Positions 8,078-17,480 are shown, counted from the first letter of the stretch. The stretch: 54,948 bases of DNA from Nocardioides sp. (GCF_014360585.1 NZ_JACIXG010000031.1:1-54948); one strand, 5' to 3'. Translations and numbers: made by a program. Notes: a model not told the origin generated them from the sequence alone.

Positions 8078-9025
8078 GTGTCTCTGATCGAGGTGCGGGA
8101 CCTGTCCCGCGAGTTCACGATCCGCAAGCGTGCGGGTGCCTTCAGACGTACGTCCGTGGTGAAGCACGCCGTGCACGACCTCTCGTTCGACATCGAGGCG
8201 GGCGAGATGGTCGGCTACATCGGCCCCAACGGCGCCGGGAAGTCCACCACCATCAAGATGCTCACCGGGATCCTGGGGCCCTCCGGCGGGTCTGCGCTCG
8301 TCGCCGGCCTGGAGCCGTCTCGCCAGCGCCGCGAGCTGGCCCGACGGATCGGGGTGGTCTTCGGGCAGCGTACGTCGCTGTGGTGGGACCTGCCGCTGCG
8401 CGACTCCTACGAGCTGCTGCGACGGATCTACCGGATCCCGGACCAGACCTTCCGCCGCAACCTGGAGGACCACGTCGCGCTGCTCGACCTCGGCGACCTG
8501 ATGGACACCCCGGTGCGGCAGCTGAGCCTGGGCCAGCGGATGCGCGGCGACATCGCCGCGGCGCTGCTCCACGACCCCGAGATCCTCTATCTCGACGAGC
8601 CGACGATCGGTCTCGACGTGGTCTCCAAGGGGCGCCTGCGGGAGTTCCTGCGAGCCCTCAACCACGAGCGTGGGACGACCCTGATGCTCACCACGCACGA
8701 CCTGCAGGACATCGAGGCGCTCTGCGACCGGGTGATCGTGATCGATCACGGCACCGCCGTCTTCGACGGGCCCCTTCCGTCGCTGCGAGCGAACGGCGAC
8801 GCCTCCCGCACCCTCGTCGTCGACCTCGTCGACGAGGCCTCCCCCATCGCCATCGAGGGCGCCCGGGTCGTGAAGGTCGAAGGCCCCCGCCAATGGTTGG
8901 CCTTCCCCGCCGGCGCCTCCGCCGCGCCGCTGGTCGCGCAGGTCGCCGCTGCGTACGACGTCGCCGACCTCTCCATCCACGAACCCGACATCGAGGACGT
9001 CATCCGGAAGCTCTACGCCCGCTGA
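8078..9025 (+). CDS. ABC transporter ATP-binding protein for the ABC-2 permease pair
   Basis: A 315-residue ATPase. Walker A is GPNGAGKST (about residue 49), the signature is LSLGQRMRGD, Walker B is ILYLDEPTIGLD and the H-loop is TTHD. It continues into a C-terminal extension of about 90 residues typical of daunorubicin/NatA-type exporters. The GTG start lies 1 nt after the permease stop. Its TGA stop (9023-9025) falls inside the inverted repeat at 9024-9113. Confidence 0.93.
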   Translation: MSLIEVRDLSREFTIRKRAGAFRRTSVVKHAVHDLSFDIEAGEMVGYIGPNGAGKSTTIKMLTGILGPSGGSALVAGLEPSRQRRELARRIGVVFGQRTSLWWDLPLRDSYELLRRIYRIPDQTFRRNLEDHVALLDLGDLMDTPVRQLSLGQRMRGDIAAALLHDPEILYLDEPTIGLDVVSKGRLREFLRALNHERGTTLMLTTHDLQDIEALCDRVIVIDHGTAVFDGPLPSLRANGDASRTLVVDLVDEASPIAIEGARVVKVEGPRQWLAFPAGASAAPLVAQVAAAYDVADLSIHEPDIEDVIRKLYAR

Positions 9026-9113
9026 GTCGGCTCATCCTGACCGAGTTCTCCGTCGAGTCGGCTCGTCATGACGCGCCGACTCGGCGATCTCTTTGGTCAG
9101 GATGCGCCGACTC
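9024..9113. repeat. Nested inverted repeat between convergent genes
   Basis: The outer arms are GAGTCGGCTCATCCTGACC (9024-9042) and its complement with one mismatch (9095-9113). The inner arms are GAGTCGGC (9055-9062) and GCCGACTC (9075-9082) around the palindrome CGTCATGACG. It spans the stop codons of both flanking convergent genes and can fold into a double stem, so it probably terminates both. It belongs to a different family from the 21-bp repeats. Confidence 0.8.
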
Positions 9114-10466
9114 GGCAGATGTACCGAGATCGGCGAGGGTGTGCTCCAGGCGCTCCAGGAGCTCGCTGACCGACGCCGACGCGACCTCTGTGTCAGGATG
9201 GCGGATCCGGACGGCTAGACCCGTGTGGGTGCGGGAGAACCAGATCTGTACGTCGTCGGCCAGAGCCGAGGCGGAGATGTGCTGCGCGTCGCGCTCGAGG
9301 TGCGCCGAGCCGCCCGGGACGTGGCGGTAGTCGACCCAGGAGACGACGAAGACGTCGTTGCGGGCCTGAACCAGCGGTTCGGGGAGCGAGCCGATGACCT
9401 GGTCGAGCGGCACCGACCCGAGGCGTACGCCGCGACGGACTGCCTCACCGGCCTCGGCCAGACCCGCGGCGGTGAGCGAGGCGGGCACGGTGAGCGGGAC
9501 GGTGGTGGTGTACCAGCCGATCGAGCGGGTCAACCCTGACTCGTTCAGCGCCGGCGCGGAGCGGGTGGAGACCGGCGCCAGCGTGTCCAGCCGCTCACCG
9601 CCGCCGAGGTCCGCGACCGCGGTGGCGAGGGCGGCCAGGACGGCGGCGTACGTCGAGGCGCCGCTGCTGCGGGCACGGGCGCCGATGCGGTCCATCGCGG
9701 CGGCGTCGGCGAGCGGAGCCACGACGGTGGCCTGGGCGGCCCGCTCCCCCGGCTCGAGCCCGAGCGGCAGCGGGAAGGTCGGCAGCTGGTGGCCACGACC
9801 GCCGAGGTGCTCGGCCCAGCCACGCAGCAGCGGGTCTTCGGGGTCGACCCGTGCGGGACCGTCGTAGCCCTGCTCGACCGCCTCGAGGAACGATCCGACG
9901 TCCGGCAGGGCAGGCTCCGCGCCCTCGGCGAAGGCGGCGTAGAGGTCTGCGAGCTCCTCGACCGCGACGGCGACCGAGTGGGCGTCGCAGTGCAGGTGGT
10001 ACATGCCGAGGACGATCGTGGAGCGGTCCCCGCGGGAGATCGCGGCCGGTAGGAAGGCGGGATAGCCGAACGGCGCGCACCGCTCGTCGAGGGCGGCGCG
10101 CAGCGCGGCGCGAGTCTCCTCGCCGGTTCCGGTGGGGCCCACCGAGGTGAGCGACCAGGTCAGAGCCGCCGGTTGGTGCCGGCGGGCCTGCAGACCCTCA
10201 GGCCCGGCGAGGACCTCGAGCTGGAGGCTGCTGTGGCGGGCCACGAAGGCTCGCCAGGTGCTCGTGAGCGCAACCGGGTCGATCGGGCCGTCGACGTCGA
10301 AGGCCGCCGCCAGCCAGACGGTCGGCGCCCCGGCCGTGGCCCCGGCGAGGTGGTTGCGCTGGTTGAGCGAGAGCGTCGCCGGCACGCCGCTCGCCGGCGC
10401 GGAGACGTCCCAGCGCAACAGCGTACCCGGCCGCGGCTCCCACAGGTCAGCGGTCGTGACCAGCAT
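9066..10466 (-). CDS. Stand-alone condensation/acyltransferase-fold protein (C3)
   Basis: A 466-residue member of the CoA-dependent acyltransferase superfamily (NRPS condensation, PapA and WS/DGAT-like). The active-site motif HHxxxDG appears as YHLHCDA (H157, D161), keeping the catalytic His and the Asp but losing the first His. The N-half includes LSLNQRNHLAG and a typical FVARHSSLQLEVL strand-helix; the C-half carries a VSWVDY segment. No carrier or adenylation domain is present. Its ATG overlaps the upstream gene by 20 nt; it is third in a minus-strand operon. Its last roughly 15 residues are encoded by the inverted repeat at 9024-9113, so the C-terminus may be an acquired one. Confidence 0.82.
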   Translation of the reverse strand: MLVTTADLWEPRPGTLLRWDVSAPASGVPATLSLNQRNHLAGATAGAPTVWLAAAFDVDGPIDPVALTSTWRAFVARHSSLQLEVLAGPEGLQARRHQPAALTWSLTSVGPTGTGEETRAALRAALDERCAPFGYPAFLPAAISRGDRSTIVLGMYHLHCDAHSVAVAVEELADLYAAFAEGAEPALPDVGSFLEAVEQGYDGPARVDPEDPLLRGWAEHLGGRGHQLPTFPLPLGLEPGERAAQATVVAPLADAAAMDRIGARARSSGASTYAAVLAALATAVADLGGGERLDTLAPVSTRSAPALNESGLTRSIGWYTTTVPLTVPASLTAAGLAEAGEAVRRGVRLGSVPLDQVIGSLPEPLVQARNDVFVVSWVDYRHVPGGSAHLERDAQHISASALADDVQIWFSRTHTGLAVRIRHPDTEVASASVSELLERLEHTLADLGTSAESAHPDQRDRRVGAS

Positions 10467-11871
10467 GCCCGGCCTCGACGGGACGTACCGACAGGCCGAG
10501 ATCGGCGAGCACCGCGTGGACCGCCTCGAAGAAGGTCGCCACGGCGCTTCCGCCCGCCTCGGTGTCGGGACTCTGCGTGGCCAGCTCGAAGCGGTCGGCG
10601 AAGCGGTTGACCCACAGGCTCGCGTTGGCGGTGCGCCCCTCGCCGGTGAAGTGCAGCCCGGTGTCGAACGGGACGGTCCCGGCGCCGGGGAACTTGCGTA
10701 CGTCGAGATAGGAGACCATCTGCGGGCTGGTCAGCTCGCTCGGCGGGAGGAGCCCGTCGGCGACCATCGCTCCCAGAGCGACGTGGACCGGGGTGCGGGC
10801 CAGCTCGCGGGCGGTCCCGAAGGCGTCCTCCGCGGCGCGCACGGTCTCCGCGAAGGTCTCCCCCAGAGCCATCGACACCGGGCCGAAGTTGCAGAACCAG
10901 CCGTGCGACATCGCTGTCTGCGCCGACCGGGTGCCCAGCACGGTGATCCCCAGATAGTCCGAGCGGCCGGTCAGACGCTGCTCGGCGTGGGCGAGGAGCG
11001 CGAAGACACCGCTGGTGAACCTGCCGCCGGCGGCATGGCAGAGCTCCTCGAGCGCGTCCACCTCGGCACCCTCCAGAGCGGTCCAGCGACGAATCCGGAC
11101 CGGCGCGGTCTCGCCCGCGGACAGTCCCAGGGAGACCGGGAACCGCGGCAGCCGCCCGCCGTGACGCGAGACGATGTCGACCCACTCGCGCACCGCCGGT
11201 GTCTCCGCGTCGCACTCGGCAGCCAGCCGCTGCTCGGCGGCTGCGTACGTCACGAAGCTGCCCGCCTCGGGCAACGGCTCGACGTCGACCCCCAGCGCTT
11301 CGGCATAGGCGGTGCCGAGCTCGGCCGGGACCATCAGCTGCGAGGCTCCGTCGGTGAAGGCGTGGTCGCAGCCCCAGAAGTAGGTGAAGCCCTCCTCGTG
11401 CACGATCGCGCCGAGGAGGAACGGTGTCCAGGAGTCAGGGCGGCACTGCTCGTCCCACAGACTGACCAGCAGGGACTCCCAGCCGTTCGACCAGTCGGCA
11501 GGCGCCTCGACCTCGACGGCCTCGAAGGCGATCGCCTCGGCCGGCACGAGCCGCCGCACGGGCGCTTCCCCGGAGAGGTCGAACCAGGTCCGCAGGCCTT
11601 CGTGACGGCGCACGAACGAGGTCAGCGCCGCGGCGTAGGCAGGCTCGGAGAAGTCGGCGTCGAACTCGCCTGCGGTGCCGGTCCAGGCCCGGTGTACGCC
11701 GCCGCCAGCGACCTTGGCGCGATAGGCGTCGAGGTGGTCGGCCTGCAGGAACGAGGGTGCTCCCGGCGAGACCGGCGCGACATCGGCCGCCGCCTGACAC
11801 TCCGGGGTCGGGCGCAGCACGACCACCCTGCCGGGCCTCGGCGCCAGCTCGGCGAGCGCTCCGATCCTCAT
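10447..11871 (-). CDS. Stand-alone condensation/acyltransferase-fold protein (C2)
   Basis: A 474-residue protein of the same superfamily. The motif reads GCDHAFTDGAS with catalytic H170 and D174; the first His of HHxxxDG is replaced by D. FVRRHEGLRTWFDLSG matches the conserved substrate-channel helix, and GTRSAQTAMSHGWFCN lies where the latch region occurs. It is the middle gene of the minus-strand operon, 31 nt after the first gene and overlapping the third by 20 nt. The acyl donor and acceptor are unknown. No membrane span or signal peptide is evident. Confidence 0.83.
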   Translation of the reverse strand: MRIGALAELAPRPGRVVVLRPTPECQAAADVAPVSPGAPSFLQADHLDAYRAKVAGGGVHRAWTGTAGEFDADFSEPAYAAALTSFVRRHEGLRTWFDLSGEAPVRRLVPAEAIAFEAVEVEAPADWSNGWESLLVSLWDEQCRPDSWTPFLLGAIVHEEGFTYFWGCDHAFTDGASQLMVPAELGTAYAEALGVDVEPLPEAGSFVTYAAAEQRLAAECDAETPAVREWVDIVSRHGGRLPRFPVSLGLSAGETAPVRIRRWTALEGAEVDALEELCHAAGGRFTSGVFALLAHAEQRLTGRSDYLGITVLGTRSAQTAMSHGWFCNFGPVSMALGETFAETVRAAEDAFGTARELARTPVHVALGAMVADGLLPPSELTSPQMVSYLDVRKFPGAGTVPFDTGLHFTGEGRTANASLWVNRFADRFELATQSPDTEAGGSAVATFFEAVHAVLADLGLSVRPVEAGHAGHDR

Positions 11872-11902
11872 GCCGCCGCCTCCGTCGTCAGCCCGCGCTC
11901 AC

Positions 11903-13288
11903 TCATGCCGTCCCCTCCAGCTCCGCGGCCTCGGGGTGCGCGATCTCGTCGACTAGCGCGCTCATCCCGCTGATCAGGCCACGTACGACCCGCTCGGCGG
12001 CGACCGTCTCCGGGTAGCGCGTCGAGACGTTGAGACCGTCCCGGTCGCGCACGAGCCACAGGTAGACCTCGTCGTCGGCGCGGACGGGGGCCCGCAGCGT
12101 ACGCGCATGCCAGTCGTTCCAACGCTCGGCGCCGGGCGTGAAGCGGGTGTCGACGAAGGTGACCACGAAGTGCGGGGCGTCGTCGACGTCGAGCAGCTCC
12201 GCGACCCGCGCGAACGGCTGCCGGACCAGCGGCTTCGACTCCGCGAGCGCGGTCTGGACGCGGGCGGCGACCTCGGGCAGCGTCTCGGCACCGGTGATGT
12301 CGAGAGTGACGGGCGCGAGGCCGACGTACCAGCCGACGGCGGTGGCGTACTCAGCGGTGTGGCGCGTGTGCATGGGCGCGACGAAACGCATCCGCTCGAC
12401 GCCGTGCTGGGCCCGCAGGACGTACGCCATCGCGCCCATCATCCCGGCCTGGAAGGAGGCGCCGGAACCCTTGCACAGCTCGCCCAGGACTCGTGCCTGG
12501 CGGTGGTCGCCGAGCCACTGCGACAGGCTGGCCTGCGGCAGCGGCGCCGCCGAGGCGGCTACGTCGGTGATGCCCGGGACCGGGAAGTCGGCGAAGCGCA
12601 GGGTGCCCTCAGCCGTCGTCAACCAGTCGCGCCAGGCCCGCACCGACTCGCTCTCCAGCGACATCGCCTCACCGGTGACCCGCTCGTCCGCGGCGTGGTC
12701 GAGGTGGCTGCCGACCGAGGCCGCGGCCAGCTCGGGGAACGGCTCGCCGGCCCGAGCCCGGTCGTAGAGCGTGGCGATCTCCTCGAACCAGAGCAGCTGG
12801 GAGTAGGCGTCCATGACTCCGTGGTCGGCACCGAAGACGAGGGTGAAGCCGTCGGCGTCGGCCACCGTCGCGAACACGACGTAGGGCCAGGCTTTCGGGT
12901 CGATGTGATCGGCGAGGAGGTCCGAGAGGCGGGAGCGGACGTCCGCGGCGTCGAACCAGCCCAGGTCGGTCGCACTCACCGACACGTCCGCAGGGGCGAC
13001 CGTACGACGCCGGCGGCCGGCCGGGGTCTCCTCGACGGTTCCGCGCAGCGCCTCGTGGCGGCCGATCCAGGCCCGCACCGCGAGGTTCAGCGCCGAGGGG
13101 TCGAGCGCCCCGGGCAACCGCATGATCGAGCCGATCCAGGCCCCCGCCTCGGCGGTGTCGAGGTGCAGCTCGTGGTTGTGCGACAGCCGGCGGTCGTCGT
13201 CGCTCCAGGCGCTCGGCGCCGCGGTGGGGATCCACGCGGTCACCTCGCCCGGGGGTACGTCGTACGCGGACAGCTCGGTGTACTCCAT
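11903..13288 (-). CDS. Stand-alone condensation/acyltransferase-fold protein (C1)
   Basis: A 461-residue superfamily member and first gene of the minus-strand operon. The motif is FGADHGVMDAYS, with catalytic H156 and D160; the first His is replaced by D and the final Gly by A. Supporting features are AWIGRHEALRGTVEE (about 74-88) and THFVVTFVDT-like strands near residue 400. The ATG at 13288 is chosen because homology begins there; a GAGAGGA lies about 13 nt upstream, longer than usual. The upstream open frame is an intergenic extension. With the two downstream genes and two divergent genes it makes five related proteins in 7.3 kb. Confidence 0.82.
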   Translation of the reverse strand: MEYTELSAYDVPPGEVTAWIPTAAPSAWSDDDRRLSHNHELHLDTAEAGAWIGSIMRLPGALDPSALNLAVRAWIGRHEALRGTVEETPAGRRRRTVAPADVSVSATDLGWFDAADVRSRLSDLLADHIDPKAWPYVVFATVADADGFTLVFGADHGVMDAYSQLLWFEEIATLYDRARAGEPFPELAAASVGSHLDHAADERVTGEAMSLESESVRAWRDWLTTAEGTLRFADFPVPGITDVAASAAPLPQASLSQWLGDHRQARVLGELCKGSGASFQAGMMGAMAYVLRAQHGVERMRFVAPMHTRHTAEYATAVGWYVGLAPVTLDITGAETLPEVAARVQTALAESKPLVRQPFARVAELLDVDDAPHFVVTFVDTRFTPGAERWNDWHARTLRAPVRADDEVYLWLVRDRDGLNVSTRYPETVAAERVVRGLISGMSALVDEIAHPEAAELEGTA

Positions 13289-13598
13289 CGGAGGTGGAGT
13301 TCCTCTCTGAGGTGGGGGCTCGTTGCGGCAAAGGGCCATCTCAGGAAGCTGAACGAACCTCAAGAACGCCGTAGCCCGAGAAGGCGACCCGCCAGTGACG
13401 ACAGCAGATGTCATCACATGTCGGTGTCCATTGTGCACACAGCACAGCCCCCGAATTCGACCTTCTCGGACGTGGGGATCACCACACCACCTTTGTTACC
13501 CCTGGGGGTTTACAGAGGAGGGCAACTTCGATTTACTCCCCCTTCGCGCGCTATCGCCCCGCCTTCGCCCGGCCGCCCGCCCTATCTCGAGGACCCCC
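13289..13598. promoter_or_regulatory. Divergent promoter region of acyltransferase operons
   Basis: A 310-bp gap between two divergently transcribed acyltransferase operons. It holds no convincing gene. A near-palindrome GTTACCCC-TGG-GGGTTTAC lies around 13495-13513 and could be an operator shared by both directions. GAGGA about 6 nt before the ATG at 13599 is the ribosome site of the plus-strand operon. No clear -35/-10 pair stands out. Confidence 0.4.
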
Positions 13599-14951
13599 AT
13601 GCCCGCTGCCACCCGTGCACCGATCGACAACTCCGGCCGTCTGCAGTTCGCCGACGACCTCTTCGCCCGACGCCATCGCGGTCTCGGAAGCCCGATCGCC
13701 AACCAGTGGATCTGGCGGCTCGACGATCCCTACGACGCCGACCGGCTCCGCCACATCGCGGCCGGGCTGGCCGAGGGTGGGCTCTCGCGGAGGCTGCACC
13801 GGGCGAAGCTGCCGGGCGCCCGCGACCTGTGGACCAACGCCGACCGGGAGCCGTCGATCGAGCTCTACGACGAGACCCTCCCGGTCGGCGGGATCACCGG
13901 CTGGCTCCAGGAGCGCCACAGCGACCACCTCGACCCGCACGAGGGCCTGACCCACCGGCTCACCGCGATCAACCTCGACGACGGCACCTCGGTCGTCTCG
14001 CTGCTGCTCGCCCATGCGGTCGGCGACGGCGGCTCCGTGCTGGACGCGGTGTGCCGGGCCTCGCGCGGCGAGCCGCTGCGGCTGCCGCCCGCGCCTGCCA
14101 CGGGCTGGCACCGTCTTCGCGCCGACGTGGCCGACAGCCGCGCGCAGTGGCGCGCGGTCCGGGACTGGGCCAAGGCACGTCGCCAGGCCAAGAAGGACGG
14201 CACCGCCGCACTCGCCGCCAAGGCGCCTCGCGTCTACCCGAAGTCCACCCCGAACCCGGACCCGGCTGCCTGGCGGATGCCGCGGATGATCGCCGAGTTC
14301 GACACCGAGACGATGACGAAGATCTCCGCCGAGCACGGCGGCTCGACCAACGCCTGGTTCATCAACGTGGTCGCCGACCTGCTCGTCCGCATCGATCATG
14401 TTCCGGTCGACCGTGGCGACGTCCCGGTCTCGCTTCCGATGAGTGACTTCCAGCCCGGGGACGTACGCGCCAACTCGACGCGCGTGGCCATGGTCGAGGT
14501 GCCTCGCGACGTGCTGGACAGACGAGACCTCGCCGAGATCAAGAAGCTCTCCAAGGCGGCCTACATCCGCCTCGGCCAGGCAGGGCCGGGCCTCGTGCCG
14601 GTGCCGCTGGCGATGATGCAGATGCTGCCCGACGCGGTCCTCGACAGGCTCCCCCAGCCGCCGGCCGCGGCGTGCATGGCCTCCAACCTGCCCCGGCTCC
14701 CCGACGACTACCGCTATGCGATGGGCGAGAACGTACGCCTCGTGGCCGGGCTCGCCGGCTACCAGAACGCGACGGCCCAGGACGCCTACGACATCGGCGG
14801 CGGGATCATCTCCTGGCTGATCCAGTCGGGGCCGCGTACGACGCTCAACCTGGTCGCCGCCGAGCCCGACCGGGTGCCAGACCTGGATCACCTGAAGAAC
14901 CTGGTCGTCGAGGAGCTCGGCTCGTGGAGCCTGCCCGTCGAGGTGTGGTGA
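13599..14951 (+). CDS. Stand-alone condensation/acyltransferase-fold protein (C4)
   Basis: A 450-residue member of the condensation/WS-DGAT-like superfamily. The active-site motif is LLAHAVGDGGSV, with H139 and D143 in the canonical spacing and the first His replaced by A. An N-terminal SPIANQWIWRLDDPYDADRL and the C-terminal DIGGGIISWLIQSGPRTTLN resemble the WxC/W-Q-G end region of wax ester synthase-like acyltransferases. The ATG at 13599 has GAGGA upstream; a longer frame reaching back into the promoter region is not supported. It is followed after 4 nt by a paralogue. Confidence 0.82.
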   Translation: MPAATRAPIDNSGRLQFADDLFARRHRGLGSPIANQWIWRLDDPYDADRLRHIAAGLAEGGLSRRLHRAKLPGARDLWTNADREPSIELYDETLPVGGITGWLQERHSDHLDPHEGLTHRLTAINLDDGTSVVSLLLAHAVGDGGSVLDAVCRASRGEPLRLPPAPATGWHRLRADVADSRAQWRAVRDWAKARRQAKKDGTAALAAKAPRVYPKSTPNPDPAAWRMPRMIAEFDTETMTKISAEHGGSTNAWFINVVADLLVRIDHVPVDRGDVPVSLPMSDFQPGDVRANSTRVAMVEVPRDVLDRRDLAEIKKLSKAAYIRLGQAGPGLVPVPLAMMQMLPDAVLDRLPQPPAAACMASNLPRLPDDYRYAMGENVRLVAGLAGYQNATAQDAYDIGGGIISWLIQSGPRTTLNLVAAEPDRVPDLDHLKNLVVEELGSWSLPVEVW

Positions 14952-14955
14952 CCCC

Positions 14956-16374
14956 ATGCCCGAGCCCGTGAGCCTGCCCTCGCTGCCGCCCGCGAGCCTG
15001 GGCGCCCGGCCGGCGCCGTTCGCCCCCGAGCCGACCAACCGGCTGACCTACGACGACGAGGTCTTCCTCCGCTCCGCGACCGTGATCGGCGTTCCGGTCG
15101 TCAACCAGACCGCGTGGCGATTTCCGACGGAGATTCCGGTCGAGGCAGTCCAGGAGATCGTCGACGAGCTGGCCGTGGGTCCGCTCAACCGCCTCGTCGT
15201 ACGCCCCAAGATTCCCGGTGCGCGCTCGCACTGGGTGCCGGCGACGCGGGCCGAGCCGGTCCACCTGCACCCCGACCGGATCGAGCGCGAAGAAGTCGTG
15301 GCCTGGCTCGACGGCACCACCGACGAGGTTCGGTTCGACCCGGTCGAGGGACCGCTGTGGGCGTTCTTCATGGCCCACACCGCCGACGGCGGCACGGTCG
15401 TGGCCTACAACGCCTCCCACATCGTCTGCGACGGCGGGATGAAGCTCGGTGCCCTGATCGCGGCCGTACGCCGCCAGCCCCTGTCCCGACTCCCCGTCGA
15501 TGACCCCTCGGCGGCCGAGGTCACCCGGAAGGACGACTGGCGAGACGCGCGAACGATGGCGCGCGCGGCCGTCCGCGGCCTGCGAGCGACCCGGAAGACG
15601 GGCAGGCTTCCCGCGCTGGAGGCCCAGTGCTCTTCGCTGCGGCCGGTGCCGCCGCCTCGACCCGACGACGACGTCGTCCACGAGGCCGCCAACGCCTCTG
15701 CCGACTGCCCGGTCGACGAATGGAACGCTGCCGCCGAACGGGCCGGCGGCACCTCCAGCGCACTTCAGATCGCGATCTCGGTCGAGGTGCTGCTCGAGGC
15801 CGGGATCGTACGCCCCGGCGAGCCGGTCAAGATGTCGCTGCCCGTCTCGCTGCGTGGCGGGGGCGACCTGCGTGCCAACGCCACCTCAGGCGTGTCGATC
15901 GCGGTGGAGGCCGAGCTGCGCGACGGCGTGGGCCGAGTCACCGACCTCGCCCACATCCGGGAGCGGTCGAGGAAGGAGCTCTCCTCCCTCTTCAAGGGCA
16001 CTCGGCCCGACCCGACCGCCGACCTCGCGCCGCTGGCGCAGATGATCCCGGACAGGATCGCCCGGCCGTTGCTCAAGGACGTCGTCACGCCACTCGGCCT
16101 CGCCTCCAACCTCGGCCGCCCCGACCCCGACTTCGTCGCGCCGTTCGGCGTGGCCGCCGACTCGATCCTCATCCGTGGCCTGGCCCTGGGCGCGACCCGT
16201 GGCGGCCTGCGCCGGATGCGCGGCGGAGTCACCTCGTGGTGGTGCCAGACCGGCGAGACGTGCAACCTCGCCATCCGCGCGCTCGACCCGGACGCGGTCC
16301 CCGACTCAGAGCGTCTCGAGGAGATCGTGACGAACGTCTACGGACGCTGGGGGCTCACTCCTGGGTTCTGGTGA
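14956..16374 (+). CDS. Stand-alone condensation/acyltransferase-fold protein (C5)
   Basis: A 472-residue paralogue of the preceding gene. The motif is YNASHIVCDGGMK, with H155 and D159; the first His is replaced by S. Shared landmarks with C4 include the early PVVNQTAWRFP, a mid-protein MSLPVSLR and the C-terminal GGVTSWWCQTGETCNLAIRA. It starts 4 nt after C4 and 12 nt before the alpha/beta hydrolase, so the three form an operon. The neighbourhood suggests successive acylation and hydrolysis of one metabolite (inference). Confidence 0.82.
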   Translation: MPEPVSLPSLPPASLGARPAPFAPEPTNRLTYDDEVFLRSATVIGVPVVNQTAWRFPTEIPVEAVQEIVDELAVGPLNRLVVRPKIPGARSHWVPATRAEPVHLHPDRIEREEVVAWLDGTTDEVRFDPVEGPLWAFFMAHTADGGTVVAYNASHIVCDGGMKLGALIAAVRRQPLSRLPVDDPSAAEVTRKDDWRDARTMARAAVRGLRATRKTGRLPALEAQCSSLRPVPPPRPDDDVVHEAANASADCPVDEWNAAAERAGGTSSALQIAISVEVLLEAGIVRPGEPVKMSLPVSLRGGGDLRANATSGVSIAVEAELRDGVGRVTDLAHIRERSRKELSSLFKGTRPDPTADLAPLAQMIPDRIARPLLKDVVTPLGLASNLGRPDPDFVAPFGVAADSILIRGLALGATRGGLRRMRGGVTSWWCQTGETCNLAIRALDPDAVPDSERLEEIVTNVYGRWGLTPGFW

Positions 16375-16386
16375 GAAGATGCGTTC

Positions 16387-17328
16387 ATGACGATCGACGT
16401 ACTCGGTGAGCCCTACACAGTCGAGACCATCGAGCTCTCGGACGACTTCGAGGGCACGGTCGTGGCCACGCTGGTCAAGCGGGACGCCGACGGCGACGCG
16501 AAGGGCGCGGTCCTCTACGTCCACGGCTTCTCCGACTACTTCTTCCAGAAGGAGTACGCCGAGTGGTGGACCGCACGCGGCTACGACTTCTACGCCCTGG
16601 ACCTGCGCAAGTACGGTCGCTCGCTGCTAGAGCACCAGTCGGGGACGTACATCGGTGATCTCTACGAGTACTTCGACGAGATCGACGCCGCCTGGGAGCG
16701 CATCACCGAGCGCGACGGCCACTCCCACATCATGCTCAGCGCCCACTCCACCGGCGGGCTGACGGTCTCGCTGTGGGCTCACGACCGCCAGCCCGACGCC
16801 CTGGCCGGGATGGTGCTCAACTCCCCGTGGCTCGACCTGCAGGGCTCGTTCCTGCTGCGGGAGCTGGCGACGCCGGTGGTGCGCCGGATCGGCCACCGGG
16901 TCCCGATGCGTGAGCTGGGTCGTGACGTGAGCGGCTTCTACACGATGTCGCTCCACGTCGACCACGACGGCGAGTGGGAGTTCGACCTCGGGCTCAAACC
17001 GGTCGGCTCCTACCCGATCCGGCTCGGCTGGCTCAAGGCGATCCGCGACGGCCATGCCAGGCTCCACCGGGGCCTGGACGTGAAGGCGCCCGTGCTGGTG
17101 CTCTCCTCCGACCGCTCCAGCAAGCCCAAGGCGATGGGCGACATCGTCCACACCACCGACATCGTCCTCGACGTGCGCCAGATCCGCCGCTGGTCGACCG
17201 CCATCGGCAGGCACGTCACCTATGTCGCGGTCCCAGGCGCGAAACACGACGTGATCCTATCTCGCCCCGACGTCCGCAAGCAGGCCTACGCGGAGATCGA
17301 GCGCTGGTTGGCCGCGTACGGCGTCTGA
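16387..17328 (+). CDS. Alpha/beta hydrolase (serine aminopeptidase S33 / lipase-like)
   Basis: A 313-residue hydrolase. The oxyanion segment is VLYVHGFSDY (about 42-51), the nucleophile elbow is SAHSTGG (about residue 120), the acid is likely D in DIVLDVRQI and the base is H in GAKHDVILS. The pattern fits the monoacylglycerol-lipase/S33 group, so an ester or acyl substrate is plausible. It is last in the operon with C4 and C5 and is followed by a strong terminator. Start ATG 16387 is 12 nt after the previous stop. Confidence 0.9.
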   Translation: MTIDVLGEPYTVETIELSDDFEGTVVATLVKRDADGDAKGAVLYVHGFSDYFFQKEYAEWWTARGYDFYALDLRKYGRSLLEHQSGTYIGDLYEYFDEIDAAWERITERDGHSHIMLSAHSTGGLTVSLWAHDRQPDALAGMVLNSPWLDLQGSFLLRELATPVVRRIGHRVPMRELGRDVSGFYTMSLHVDHDGEWEFDLGLKPVGSYPIRLGWLKAIRDGHARLHRGLDVKAPVLVLSSDRSSKPKAMGDIVHTTDIVLDVRQIRRWSTAIGRHVTYVAVPGAKHDVILSRPDVRKQAYAEIERWLAAYGV

Positions 17329-17351
17329 GCCACAGACGCCGCACGACCCAT

Positions 17352-17380
17352 GAACTGGCCCGACACAGTCGGGCCAGTTC
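17352..17380 (+). terminator. Rho-independent terminator after hydrolase gene
   Basis: A perfect 13-bp stem (GAACTGGCCCGAC and its complement) with an ACA loop is followed by TCGATTTCATT. It lies 23 nt after the stop of the alpha/beta hydrolase and closes the acyltransferase operon. Confidence 0.85.
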
Positions 17381-17480
17381 TCGATTTCATTGGCAGACCG
17401 GCCGACCCCGGCCCCCGGGAAGCAAAGGCCGAAAGGGTTAGAGTGCTGAGGTTCTACCAACGATCCGGAAGGCCAACGGT

